The notes beneath the pieces are model-generated. The model did not search any database and was not told the origin of the DNA. It saw nothing but the letters and a program-made list of their open reading frames with translations. From Earliella scabrosa (Eukaryota > Basidiomycota > Agaricomycetes > Polyporales > Polyporaceae): a stretch of DNA of 64,000 nt. The stretch lies in contig JABYQQ010000006.1 in NCBI GenBank assembly GCA_022605405.1, positions 2,046,001 through 2,110,000 on the forward strand, read 5' to 3'. The translations under genes and the position numbers were made by a program. Below are positions 33,615 through 45,936 of the stretch, piece after piece; the first letter of the stretch is position 1; each line of letters begins with the position of its first letter.

Positions 33615-36600
33615 ATGGCAAAGACGATCACTGACAAGACCAAGAGCGCCTCGAAAGCTGCTCGGAAGCCTCCTGCTCCTGAGAAACGCAAGGCGGCAGG
33701 CCAGCGGACAAAGGGCACGGTCAAGACAAAGGCTACCCAAAAGGCCACGACCAGGAAGCGGAAGCGCAGCGACGACCTCACGGAGTCCTCCGACGAGGAA
33801 GAAGCCAGCAAGTCCCGAAAGCGCCTACGCGCGCAGCCCGTGGAGAAGATCGCGGGCGCTAGACGCCCGGTCAAACGGCGAAAGGGGTCGGAGAAAGGGA
33901 AGGGAAAGGCTGCTGCCTCGGATGGAGAGGAGGTGGATGGGGATGAGGAAGGAGATGGTGAGGAGATCGAGATTGATGAGGGAGAGGGGAGTATAGGGGA
34001 AGGCGAGGGAGGCGCCGGTGAGGGCGAGGATGAGGACAATCCCATTGAGGTGCGTACTGCTGTAAGTGTGTCAGCGGGAAACATGGATGCGATGAGGGTG
34101 CGTACCAGATTGCGAGTGATAGTGAGGAGGAGGAGGATGGGGAGGAGGAGGGAAGTGACGACGACGACGGAGAGTTGGAACCGGTCAAGCGGAAGAGAAC
34201 AAAGGCGGAGATGACCCGAGACTTGCGGCTCATCTTCACTCATTGGGAGACGAAAGTCTTCTATGATGAACCAGGCGCTCCGGGTTCGGAGGAGCGAGGG
34301 AGGTGGTGCACAATCTGTCGGTGAGTGGTCAATCCACATGGAGCACCACAGGACGAGAGAGCTTACCAGGAGCCCAACAGGGAGGATAAGGAGGTCAAAC
34401 AACGAAAGAGGCAACACGCTGGGTGGTACCGAGGTGACAACTCGACGTGCCGGTCGCACATCGCGGTTGCGCACTACGAAGAGTATAGCCGACGTTGCAA
34501 GGAAGCCGGGATCGAGGAGAACCACCGGTGAGTTCTGTTGATTGTCGTGGGAGGGTGTCGACAGTGGTCTGAGGATGAGCGCGATGATAGCGCAGTGCCG
34601 GACGACGTGAAAGAAGCGAGAGAGGCTGCTGCCGCTGCTGCAGAAGGGAGAAAGGGGGGGCAGAAGACGTTGGAGCAAGTCGGCGTGAAGAAGGTTCAGG
34701 CTCCAAAGCAATTCACGTCAGAGGCCATTCTACAGAGCGTGACCGAACACGTCGTCTGTGGGTACCAGGTACGTCATTCAAGACCTCATGTAAGCTGACT
34801 GAACTCTAACTCTATTCACAGCCCCTTTCAATCGCAGATGACAAGACATTCAACAACTGTCTTACCACCATGCGACCGGGCACGAAGAAGTCCGAGCTGC
34901 CCTCGCGCGCGAAGGTCCGGAACCACATCAACAATGAGTTCGTCAACTATCTCGACGCTCTCAAGGCCGACATCACCAGCAACCGGACGCCTGGCGAAGT
35001 CTCCTCTCTGTGGGACCTCTGGACCGCGCCGCATACGTCTGACCCGTATTTCGGGCTGATTCTTCAATGGATCGATGTCGACCCCGACTCTGGCGACTGG
35101 ACGTTCCGAAACGAGGTTGCGGCATGTCACAAAATCCTCGGGTCGCACTCTGGAGCCAACCTTGGGCGCTACTATGTGCTCTTCCTCGACCGCGCCGGCG
35201 TCACCTCAAAGGAGCATAACAAGGTATGCGCTTTCAACTCAGAGGCGAGAGTTGAATGTACTGACCCTTGTGCACTGCAGCTTGGTCATGTCACCAATGA
35301 CAACGCCTCTCCAAATGCCACCGCCGCGGATGAAGCAGCACGGCGCCTGAAGAAGCGTGGTGTCCTAGGCTCCTGGGATCCGGCGGCTCGGAAACTCAGG
35401 TATGTCATTTGACATTGTTTCCAAGTCGTTTCGGGGGACATACTGACACATACACACGTTCCTCAGTTGTCTAGGCCACGTCATTGAGCTCGGTATCGAC
35501 GACTTCATGGGAATGGTCACGAAGACTTCCCTCGTCGAGTCTAAGCAAGCTATGTGGGAGTACGACCCCGAGGCTCCATCCAACCTCATTCGCGGCGAAC
35601 GGGACGTGATCGCCGCTGTCCGTCTGATCGCAATCAAGGTGAGTCTCTCATGCGCGTCTTGGGCTCGTATATCCTCTCAAGCCATGCACTGACCGATCTC
35701 TCCTCCAGATTCAGGCGTCCGGCAACCGTAAAGACGTCTTCTTTGATTACCAACGCGAGGCTGGCATCGCCAATCCACTCATCATCCCCCTGCACAACAA
35801 TACGCGATGGGGCAGCGCCTACAAGATGTGTGCCCGTGCATACGAGCTGCGCAAGGTAACACACAGCGTTCCTTGAGACTTCGTCTATCTGAGCTCATAC
35901 GCATCCTCGCAGGCTATCGACGCGTTCCTCAGCACGGCCGACCTCAAATTTGGCCCAATCACTCAGATCCGACGCCCTGGACAACGCACCAAGAAGATTC
36001 CTTGGACGGCATTCCAGTTTTCCTCCGAGAACTGGAAGCGCGTCAAGTTGTGCGCCGATATCCTCGCGGTATGTCATTCTTCTTTGTACCAGCCTGTGCT
36101 ACTCACTGACTCGTAACGTCACTCGTTTCATATGCCGCTGCGACACCACTGGCAACCGTGACAGGATGCAAACCGCTGGCAACAAGCGTCGTCCACCACT
36201 TATGCCCCGACGCTGCATCAAGTCATCCCTGCCCTCGAGACGCTAGCCTCGCGCTGGGAGGCGAAGATGGAGGACGAGAGATATGCGATCTACCACGATG
36301 CGTTAGCCAAAGGCCATGCGAAGCTCGTCAAGTACTACAAGCAGCTCGACAACGCCCGCGCCTACATTCTCTCTCTATGTACGTGTATACTCTCAGACTC
36401 TATCCATTGTCCAGTCTGACTTGAGTTCTCACAGATCTTCATCCGTACTACAAGCTGGCGTACATCGAGTCCCGCTGGGGCGGCGAGGCCGAGTACTTAC
36501 AAGATCTTGCCGATGACATCCCAAATGCGGTCAACTGGCAGGAGCACGCGAAGAAGGTTGTTGAAGATGCAGTGAGTACGCTCTGTGATTGCTCGGGCAC

Positions 36601-37243
36601 GCATGTCTACTCACTTGCTCTCTTGTAGCTTCGTGAATACTGGCCCAAGCGCCTCAGCCGCACCTCAGCAGCCTCCTCAGGGGCTCAGGCACAGCCCAGC
36701 TCTCAGGAGACCATCCAGCAAGATGACGACGATGACTCTGACGAGTACGACCGAGAACGCCGCCGCCGCATCGAAGGGGCCCAGTCTGACGACGGCTGGA
36801 AGACTGAGATGCGTCGCTACATCGACGATCCAGCGGCCGACGTCACCAAGAACACCAACACCGTCGAGTGGTGGTCGGTGAGTCAATCCGCATACTCGAA
36901 GGGATTACAGCTGACATGTTTACAGAAACATGCCAGTGTCTATCCTACGCACGCGCGGATGGCTCTCGACATCCTGCCAGTTGCAGGCGCAACTGTCGGG
37001 GTCGAGTCTCTCTTCTCACGCTGCAAGGAAGTGACGACGGACCGCCGCTCACGTCTGGCCCCCAAGGTGCTCGAACAGATCTCCTGTCTCGAGCACCATT
37101 GGCGACACAAGATCACCGACTACGCGCGCGAGAATGAGAGGCTCATGGAGGAGATCTATATGCAGGACTTTGTGCATATGGCGGACGAGGAGGCCTTGCT
37201 TGCCCAGTATGGTAGTGACTCGGACTCGGAGGCTGACGAGTAG
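33615..37243 (+). CDS. hAT transposase with BED-type zinc finger
   Basis: The start MAKTITDKTKSASKAARKPP is a basic Lys-rich region, followed by an acidic tract. A BED-like finger reads RWCTICR .. STCRSHIAVAHYEEY (34305-34490). FTSEAILQSVTEHVVCGYQ and PLSIADDKTFNNCL (34715-34860) open the RNase H-like transposase region, which includes IIPLHNNTRWGSAYKMCARA (35785). The C-terminal dimerisation region is HASVYPTHARMALDILPVAG with VGVESLFSRCKEVTTDRRSR (36930-37050). The stop is at 37243. About a dozen introns with GT..AG borders fit the frames. The two junctions flanking the BED exon (34321 and 34533, both gtgagt donors) do not keep phase in my hand reading. Either they splice differently or there are small indels, and activity depends on this. 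Confidence 0.8.
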
Positions 37244-37536
37244 TGATACATCTGTTGTTGGTTGTTTCTTTGGTGCTTTCTCATACGGTAGCTTTATGAT
37301 ATCTCTGCTAATGGTACAAGACCTACTCATATACGCTGACCGGTTTTAAGCAGTCCTGACCGGTCTACAACCGGTCAGGACTGAATATCAGTCATGACCG
37401 GTTTGGACCGTGAACCGGACTGGAGTCAAGTCCGGTCAGCAGAGAACTGATCTATCAGTTCGGTCCCAGCAAATGGATGCAGTCCGGTTCCGGTTCAGTC
37501 ATCGGTCATGAATTTTGGGGTCCCAGAACTGGACTT

Positions 37537-37556
37537 GACGGGACTTCACAACACTA
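37537..37556 (-). repeat. hAT right terminal inverted repeat
   Basis: Complement of the left repeat; followed directly by the 8-bp duplication. Confidence 0.95.
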
Positions 37557-37564
37557 TCCATATC

Positions 37565-38150
37565 CTGGGAGGCACAGGCTGTGGATATCCCCAGGGCATG
37601 GCCAGATTGGCATCATTCCATCCCTCAGCACCACAATTGGTATTGCTGGCTACCTGGATTGGAATGCATCAGGACCTCACGCGCAAATGAAGATGAACAG
37701 AACGAGAAAAGTGGGGAGGTACTCACAGAACACGATTGCATGAATGTTTGCTGCGAGAACAAAGACATGGCCAGAAAACTGGTAGAGGCTTGAGCTGCAC
37801 AATGCGCAACTGTCAGTAGGAGACGTGCACTCCAGGAGCCGAATAAGCTGGAGTGCACATCCGCTCGTATACAAAACTGATGAGCATGCCGAGCAGGCTG
37901 TGCTCCATTCCCAGGAGGACCACAGCCGGAATCTGCCCATCCGGAACAGGTCAGAGAGCGGGCTCAACTTGAACAGCCCGGCATAAAGCATGATCACGAA
38001 GTAGCCCAGTAGGATGCAGCCCTTGCCAATTGTCAGGCCCTCAAAATCGTCCGAGTCCAGAGGAACGAGGCGAGGCAGACTCCGGAGGAATGTAGTGACT
38101 AGACTCTGAAGTCCACTTCTGGCACCATCAGGGATTTCCCCCCAGCCCAT
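37565..38150 (-). pseudogene. Ferric reductase pseudogene, transmembrane part
   Basis: Minus-strand reading gives GKGCILLGYFVIMLYAGLFK, then with a one-base shift GQIPAVVLLGMEHSLLGMLI and SFVYE, then FSGHVFVLAANIHAIVF before a gtgagt donor. These correspond to the heme-binding membrane domain of FRE proteins (GQ-P-VLLG, LAANIHAI). The frame change and the hAT insertion downstream make it non-functional. Confidence 0.65.
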
Positions 38151-40309
38151 TTGCGAAGATCATCACTCATTTGATAATAATTAGAGAAAGTTGACGCAAA
38201 TTTACTGGCTTAATATATGTGCATTTATTTGCCATGTCTCCTGCTCAAAAGCGCAAATGTACGCTAATTTTGTCTTATATGTCCGTATTTCTAGGACTAT
38301 TCAGCTTATGGATGCCGCTCACTTGACAATGGAGAGACAATGATAGGGCACAAATTGTATTGAGACTCTACATTACATACATGCTCAGAAACAGACATGA
38401 ATTACACAATGTACTACAGACAATGAGCGCAGTCGAAGTCGAGCTCGAGCTCAGGTCGAAGAATGAATGAGACGAGCATGGTCGTGCAGAGGGCGCAGAG
38501 CACATGCATGAAGGAATCCGGGATGACATCCCAGCGGAGCAGCTGCGTCAGGACATCCCGGTGTGCCATACGAACGACTACTAGAACTTGAAGCGACAGA
38601 GGTCATCCCCGCGGCCCATGCTCTTTGAACCCTGGCAAAGCAGGCGTCGACTCTTGGTTGTTCTATATTGGAATGGCAAGTTGTATCATAGCTCAGTTAT
38701 TCCGTACATACTATCAGAGGAGCGACTACTTACCAACCATGAGGCAGTATTCCACGCACCGTGGACAGGCTGCACCCGAGTGAACGTCGGGTCGAGCCTC
38801 GGGATGAGCAGGTGGCGGTGCGATGGCCACTGTGAGCGGGTAGTCCGGGTCTAGTGTTGGATGGCGTACATGTCGGGCGTGAGGATGCGGGTCTAGCGCA
38901 GGCATGAGGAGAAGGGGAGCGGGAGAGAGGAGAAGAAGGCGGAGGCTGGGCAGAGGATGAGTACAAGTTGTGTGTGCGGCGCACTTCCGTGCGGACTCAG
39001 ACGTACTGACCTCGGCCTTGCCCGCTCCCCTTACCGCCTCTGCTCGTATCAGCCTCATCAATATGTGCGTCTTGTCTGGCCATGCCTCGCAAGCTCACGA
39101 TGGTCTTCTTGCTTCTCCCGGTTGGTCTGATGTCCTCTCTTCCCAATTCACTCCATCCTTCTCACCGCCGACCGTGGCATCCGTTCCCGCCCACACATGA
39201 GGCACGACAGCTGCTGCCAGATGTGCGATGGGCACGTGTAAAGTCCGCCGCTGCTAAGAAACCCGTTCGGAATGTCGGACTCGGAGTCGGACAGGTGTGG
39301 TCCTCGGGGCTGTCCGACTCTGTCAGTCTATAGCATACATTGTAGGGGTATGAACGACTCACCCCTCTCGTGTGGTGGTATCCGCTGGCAGGATCAGGAT
39401 GTCGATGATCAAGTAGAGTCTAATAAGTAGAGAGCAGACCAGAAGGGACGAGGGAAAGGAGATGAAGGCCTGTAAGCGCCAGCTGCCACGTCGCTATGGC
39501 GTGCGTGAGTAAACACAGACAAATAGTGAACTTAGCATGTTGCAAGTAAGAGCGCTGTAGCGCCCGTCCCCTCAAACATATACTGAGTGTATACTCCATC
39601 TTACTCGCATATGTTCCATGGTTATAACAGACCCAGACTGTCCTGTGGGTTATTGTTTTGAGAGTCTGTGGTGCTCACAAAGTTAATCATGAATGAGTTC
39701 TTTATTCACTTCTATAAGTGCAAAATTGGATCCATTAGCTCTAATTTTGCCCAATCAGCACTAATGTGCCAGGGGGAAAATCCCTGATGACTTTGTGGCA
39801 GGATGGCAGATGACTGCTGTGATTTTGTCGAGGAGTTCTGGGAACTGGAGGAAGTGTCTGTCGACCTGCTCCTGCTTGTGGGTGAAGTGGATGGTAGCAG
39901 CAGGAACACAAAGACAGTGAGAGCACCGAGCAAGAAGGGGTTAATGTTGAAGAGCGGGTCCGACTCGGAGTTGACAATGGGGAGAGGGACTGCGACCTTG
40001 GCAGCGCCGCCACGATGGACATGTTAAAGGGGTGAGATCAGTGTGAAGAACAATGTGAGGAAGACATGAGATAATACCAGAAAACCAGGCTGCAGTCGAT
40101 GAAAAGACCTGTGGGAGGTGGTGGCAAGAAGCAGAGCCTGGATAAAGGCCAGACAGACTGGAGCAGACACACACCCAAGTCGTGCCGGCAGATGCAGACT
40201 ATGTTTCTCGCCAACCCGCGGCTGCAGCCAAAGTCTTTGTTGTATTGTCTGTGTCCGAGGCCGTACATCTAGCTGCCCCATAGTTGACCAGTGAACATGG
40301 TGGGGGATC
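38151..40309. other. Unassigned region between ferric-reductase remnant and satellite
   Basis: 38170-38290 is AT-rich. Minus-strand frames around 38420-38580 (start MAHRDVLTQLLRWDVIPDSF) and 39740-40020 (NPFLLGALTVFVFLLLPS in one frame) look partly coding and may be remnants of other exons, but I cannot join or name them. Confidence 0.3.
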
Positions 40310-43300
40310 TCCATTCTTCGTGCAGTATCTCCTCCTTCTCAGGACTGATGCCAATCACGAAGAGTCAGCCATCTGTGAGTACCCAACAATGGAGTCTAAC
40401 AAGTACAGCGAGCAGATCCAGCACATTGTGCGATGTGAGCGTAGTACGGGATTGCACGTGGGGTGTCCCAGAAGAAGTGGACTTGGGCTGAATGGTTCGA
40501 TGCAAATGCCGACCCCCGGGGGCCCACAGCTCTGCCACCAGGTTGCCCCAGATCATTCTCAGCGATGCGTGTGGCACTGTGACCCCGGCGGATATAGCGA
40601 TATGGTATGTCGCGCCTCCATTTTTTGTGCGGTATATCCTCCACCAATCACGAAGAGTCAGCCATCTGCGAGTGCCCAACAATGGAGTCCAACTAGTGCA
40701 GCGACCAGATCCAGCACATTGCGCGATGTGAGCGTAGTACTGGATTGCGCGTGGGGTGTCACAGAAGAAACCCCCGGGGGCCCACATCCAGCTCTTCCAC
40801 CAGGTTGCCCCAGATCATTCTCAGCTACGCATGTGGCACTGTGACCCCGGCGGATATAGCGATATGGTACGTCGCACCTCCATTTTTTGTGCGGTATATC
40901 CTCCATAAATCACGAAGAGTCAGCCATCTGCGAGTGCCCAACGATGGAGTCCAACTAGTGCAGCGACCAGATCCAGCACATTGTGCGATGTGAGCGTAGT
41001 ACGGGATTGCACGTGGGGTGTCACAGAAGAAACCCCCGGGGGCCCACATCCAGCTCTTCCACCAGGGTGCCCCAGATCATCCTCAGCTACGCATGTGGCA
41101 CTGTGACCCCGGCGGATATAGCGATATGGTACGTCGCGCCTCCATTTTTTGTGCGGTATATCCTCCACCAATCATGAAGAGTCAGCCATCTGCGAGTGCC
41201 CAACGATGGAGTCCAAGTAGTGCAGCAACCAGATCCAGCACATTGCACGATGTGAGCGTAGTACGGGATTGCGCGTGGGGTGTCACAGAAGAAACCCCCG
41301 GGGGCCCACATCCAGCTCTTCCACCAGGGTGCCCCAGATCATCCTCAGCTACGCGTGTGGCACTGTGACCCCGGCGGATATAGCGATATGGTACGTCGCG
41401 CCTCCATTTTTTGTGCGGTATATCCTCCATAAATCACGAAGAGTCAGCCATCTGCGAGTGCCCAACGATGGAGTCCAACTAGTGCAGCGACCAGATCCAG
41501 CACATTGTGCGATGTGAGCGTAGTACGGGATTGCACGTGGGGTGTCACAGAAGAAACCCCCGGGGGCCCACATCCAGCTCTTCCACCAGGGTGCCCCAGA
41601 TCATCCTCAGCTACGCATGTGGCACTGTGACCCCGGCGGATATAGCGATATGGTACGTCGCGCCTCCATTTTTTGTGCGGTATATCCTCCACCAATCATG
41701 AAGAGTCAGCCATCTGCGAGTGCCCAACAATGGAGTCCAACTAGTGCAGCGACCAGATCCAGCACATTGCGCGATGTGAGCGTAGTACTGGATTGCGCGT
41801 GGGGTGTCACAGAAGAAACCCCCGGGGGCCCACATCCAGCTCTTCCACCAGGTTGCCCCAGATCATTCTCAGCTACGCATGTGGCACTGTGACCCCGGCG
41901 GATATAGCGATATGGTACGTCGCACCTCCATTTTTTGTGCGGTATATCCTCCATAAATCACGAAGAGTCAGCCATCTGCGAGTGCCCAACGATGGAGTCC
42001 AACTAGTGCAGCGACCAGATCCAGCACATTGTGCGATGTGAGCGTAGTACGGGATTGCACGTGGGGTGTCACAGAAGAAACCCCCGGGGGCCCACATCCA
42101 GCTCTTCCACCAGGGTGCCCCAGATCATCCTCAGCTACGCATGTGGCACTGTGACCCCGGCGGATATAGCGATATGGTACGTCGCGCCTCCATTTTTTGT
42201 GCGGTATATCCTCCACCAATCATGAAGAGTCAGCCATCTGCGAGTGCCCAACGATGGAGTCCAAGTAGTGCAGCAACCAGATCCAGCACATTGCACGATG
42301 TGAGCGTAGTACGGGATTGCGCGTGGGGTGTCACAGAAGAAACCCCCGGGGGCCCACATCCAGCTCTTCCACCAGGGTGCCCCAGATCATCCTCAGCTAC
42401 GCGTGTGGCACTGTGACCCCGGCGGATATAGCGATATGGTACGTCGCGCCTCCATTTTTTGTGCGGTATATCCTCCACCAATCATGAAGAGTCAGCCATC
42501 TGCGAGTGCCCAACAATGGAGTCCAACTAGTACAGCGACCAGATCCAGCACATTGCGCGATGTGAGCGTAGTACGGGATTGCACGTGGGGTGTCCCAGAA
42601 AAAGTGGACTTCAGCTGGATGGTTCAATGCAAATGTCGACCCCCGGGGGCCCACATCCAGCTCTTCCACCAGGGTGCCCCAGATCATCCTCAGCTACGCA
42701 TGTGGCACTGTGACCCCGGCGGATATAGCAATATGGTACGTCGCGCCTCCATTTTTTGTGCGGTATATTCTCCATCTCAGGGCTGATGCCGATTACGAAG
42801 AGTCAGCCATCTGCGAGTGCCCAACAATGGACTCCAACTAGTACGGCGACCAGATCCAGCACATTGCGCAATGTGAGCGTAGTACGGGATTGCGCGTGGG
42901 GTGTCCCAGAAGAAGTGGACTTTGGCTGAATGGTTCGATGCAAATGTCGACCCCCGGGGGCCCACAGCTCTTCCACCAGGGTGCCCCAGATCATCCTCAG
43001 CTACGCATGTGGCACTGTGACCCTGGCGGATATAGCGATATGGTACGTCGCACCTCCATTTTTTGTGCGGTATATCCTCCACCAATCACGAAGAGGCCGG
43101 ATTCTGCGAGTGCCCAACAATGGAGTCCAACTAGTACGGCGACCAGATCCAGCACGTTGCACGATGCGAGCGTAGTACGGGATTGCACGTGGGGTGTCCC
43201 AGAAAAAGTGGACTTGGGCTGAATGGTTCGATGCAAATGTCGACCCCCGGGGGCCCACAGCTCTGCCACCAGGGTGCCCCAGATCATCCTCAGCTACGCA

Positions 43301-45936
43301 TGTGGCACTGTGACGCCGGCGGATATAGCGATATGGTACGTCGCGCCTCCATTTTTTGTGCGGTATATCCTCCATCTCAGGGCTGATGCCGATTACGAAG
43401 AGTCAGCCATCTGCGAGTGCCCAACAATGGACTCCAACTAGTACGGCGACCAGATCCAGCACATTGCGCAATGTGAGCGTAGTACGGGATTGCGCGTGGG
43501 GTGTCACAGAAGAAACCCCCGGGGGCCCACATCCAGCTCTTCCACCAGGGGGCCCCAGATCATCCTCAGCTACGCGTGTGGCACTGTGACCCCGGCGGAT
43601 ATAGCGATATGGTACGTCGCGCCTCCATTTTTTGTGCGGTATATCCTCCACCAATCATGAAGAGTCAGCCATCTGCGAGTGCCCAACAATGGAGTCCAAC
43701 TAGTACAGCGACCAGATCCAGCACATTGCGCGATGTGAGCGTAGTACGGGATTGCGCGTGGGGTGTCACAGAAGAAACCCCCGGGGGCCCACATCCAGCT
43801 CTTCCACCAGGGTGCCCCAGATCATCCTCAGCTACGCATGTGGCACTGTGACCCCGGCGGATATAGCAATATGGTACGTCGCGCCTCCATTTTTTGTGCG
43901 GTATATTCTCCATCTCAGGGCTGATGCCGATTACGAAGAGTCAGCCATCTGCGAGTGCCCAACAATGGACTCCAACTAGTACGGCGACCAGATCCAGCAC
44001 ATTGCGCAATGTGAGCGTAGTACGGGATTGCGCGTGGGGTGTCCCAGAAGAAGTGGACTTTGGCTGAATGGTTCGATGCAAATGTCGACCCCCGGGGGCC
44101 CACAGCTCTTCCACCAGGGTGCCCCAGATCAGCCTCAGCTACGCATGTGGCACTGTGACCCCGGCGGATATAGCGATATGGTACGTCGCACCTCCATTTT
44201 TTGTGCGGTATATCCTCCACCAATCACGAAGAGGCCGGATTCTGCGAGTGCCCAACAATGGAGTCCAACTAGTACGGCGACCAGATCCAGCACGTTGCAC
44301 GATGCGAGCGTAGTACGGGATTGCACGTGGGGTGTCCCAGAAAAAGTGGACTTGGGCTGAATGGTTCGATGCAAATGTCGACCCCCGGGGGCCCACAGCT
44401 CTGCCACCAGGGTGCCCCAGATCATCCTCAGCTACGCATGTGGCACTGTGACGCCGGCGGATATAGCGATATGGTACGTCGCGCCTCCATTTTTTGTGCG
44501 GTATATCCTCCATCTCAGGGCTGATGCCGATTACGAAGAGTCAGCCATCTGCGAGTGCCCAACAATGGAGTCCAACTAGTACAGCGACCAGATCCAGCAC
44601 ATTGCGCAATGTGAGCGTAGTACGGGATTGCGTGTGGGGTGTCCCAGAAGAAGTGGACTTCGGCTGGATGGTTCAATGCAAATGTCGACCCCCGGGGGCC
44701 CACATCCAGCTCTTCCACCAGGGTGCCCCAGATCATCCTCAGCTACGCGTGTGGCACTGTGACCCCGGCGGATATAGCGATATGGTACGTCGCACCTCCA
44801 TTTTTTGTGCGGTATATCCTCCACCAATCACGAAGAGGCCGGATTCTGCGAGTGCCCAACAATGGAGTCCAACTAGTACGGCGACCAGATCCAGCACGTT
44901 GCACGATGCGAGCGTAGTACGGGATTGCACGTGGGGTGTCCCAGAAAAAGTGGACTTGGGCTGAATGGTTTGATGCAAATGTCGACCCCCGGGGGCCCAC
45001 AGCTCTTCCACCAGGGTGCCCCAGATCATCCTCAGCTACGCGTGTGGCACTGTGACCCCGGCGGATATAGCGATATGGTACGTCGCACCTCCATTTTTTG
45101 TGCGGTATATCCTCCATAAATCACGAAGAGTCAGCCATCTGCGAGTGCCCAACAATGGAGTCCAACTAGTACAGCGACCAGATCCAGCACATTGCGCAAT
45201 GTGAGCGTAGTACGGGATTGCGTGTGGGGTGTCCCAGAAGAAGTGGACTTCGGCTGGATGGTTCAATGCAAATGTCGACCCCCGGGGGCCCACATCCAGC
45301 TCTTCCACCAGGGTGCCCCAGATCATCCTCAGCTACGCGTGTGGCACTGTGACCCCGGCGGATATAGCGATATGGTACGTCGCACCTCCATTTTTTGTGC
45401 GGTATATCCTCCATAAATCACGAAGAGTCAGCCATCTGCGAGTGCCCAACAATGGAGTCCAACTAGTACAGCGACCAGATCCAGCACATTGCACGATGTG
45501 AGCGTAGTACGGGATTGCGCGTGGGGTGTCACAGAAGAAACCCCCGGGGGCCCACATCCAGCTCTTCCACCAGGGTGCCCCAGATCATCCTCAGCTACGC
45601 GTGTGGCACTGTGACCCCGGCGGATATAGCGATATGGTACGTCGCGCCTCCATTTTTTGTGCGGTATATCCTCCATAAATCACGAAGAGTCAGCCATCTG
45701 CGAGTGCCCAACAATGGAGTCCAACTAGTACAGCGACCAGATCCAGCACATTGCGCGATGTGAGCGTAGTACGGGATTGCGCGTGGGGTGTCACAGAAGA
45801 AACCCCCGGGGGCCCACATCCAGCTCTTCCACCAGGGTGCCCCAGATCATCCTCAGCTACGCGTGTGGCACTGTGACCCCGGCGGATATAGTGATATGGC
45901 ACGTCACACCTCCATTTTTCATGCGGAATATCCTCC
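40310..45936 (+). repeat. Satellite array, about 20 units of 262 and about 300 bp
   Basis: The marker cccccgggggcccac recurs at about 40513, 40771, 41033, 41295, 41557, 41819, 42081, 42343, 42640, 42948, 43244, 43516, 43778, 44086, 44381, 44686, 44984, 45284, 45541 and 45803. Short units (262 bp) read gtgtcacagaagaaaccccc. Long units (about 295-308 bp) read gtgtcccagaagaagtggac plus a gctgaatggttcgatgcaaa insert before the marker. Most units share gcggatatagcgatatggta and ccattttttgtgcggtatat. Neighbouring units group into larger nearly identical blocks of 1048 bp (four short units) and 1138 bp. The first and last units are the most diverged. Because 262 is not a multiple of three, the many frames inside are not genes. 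Confidence 0.95.

Larger units (their letters stand above)
33220..37556 (+). mobile_element. hAT-superfamily DNA transposon
   Basis: 4337 bp bounded by perfect terminal inverted repeats tagtgttgtgaagtcccgtc (33220-33239 and its complement 37537-37556). The exact 8-bp target duplication tccatatc is at 33212-33219 and 37557-37564, the hAT hallmark. Both subterminal regions are crowded with gaccggt/accggtc motifs (33240-33430 and 37340-37505), probable transposase binding sites. It carries a spliced transposase gene. It interrupts the ferric-reductase pseudogene. Confidence 0.95.

Noticed and set aside
33464..34711. 415-codon minus frame opposite the hAT transposase start
   Set aside because: Composition mirrors the Lys/Glu-rich transposase N-terminus; no motif, and the plus strand explains the region.
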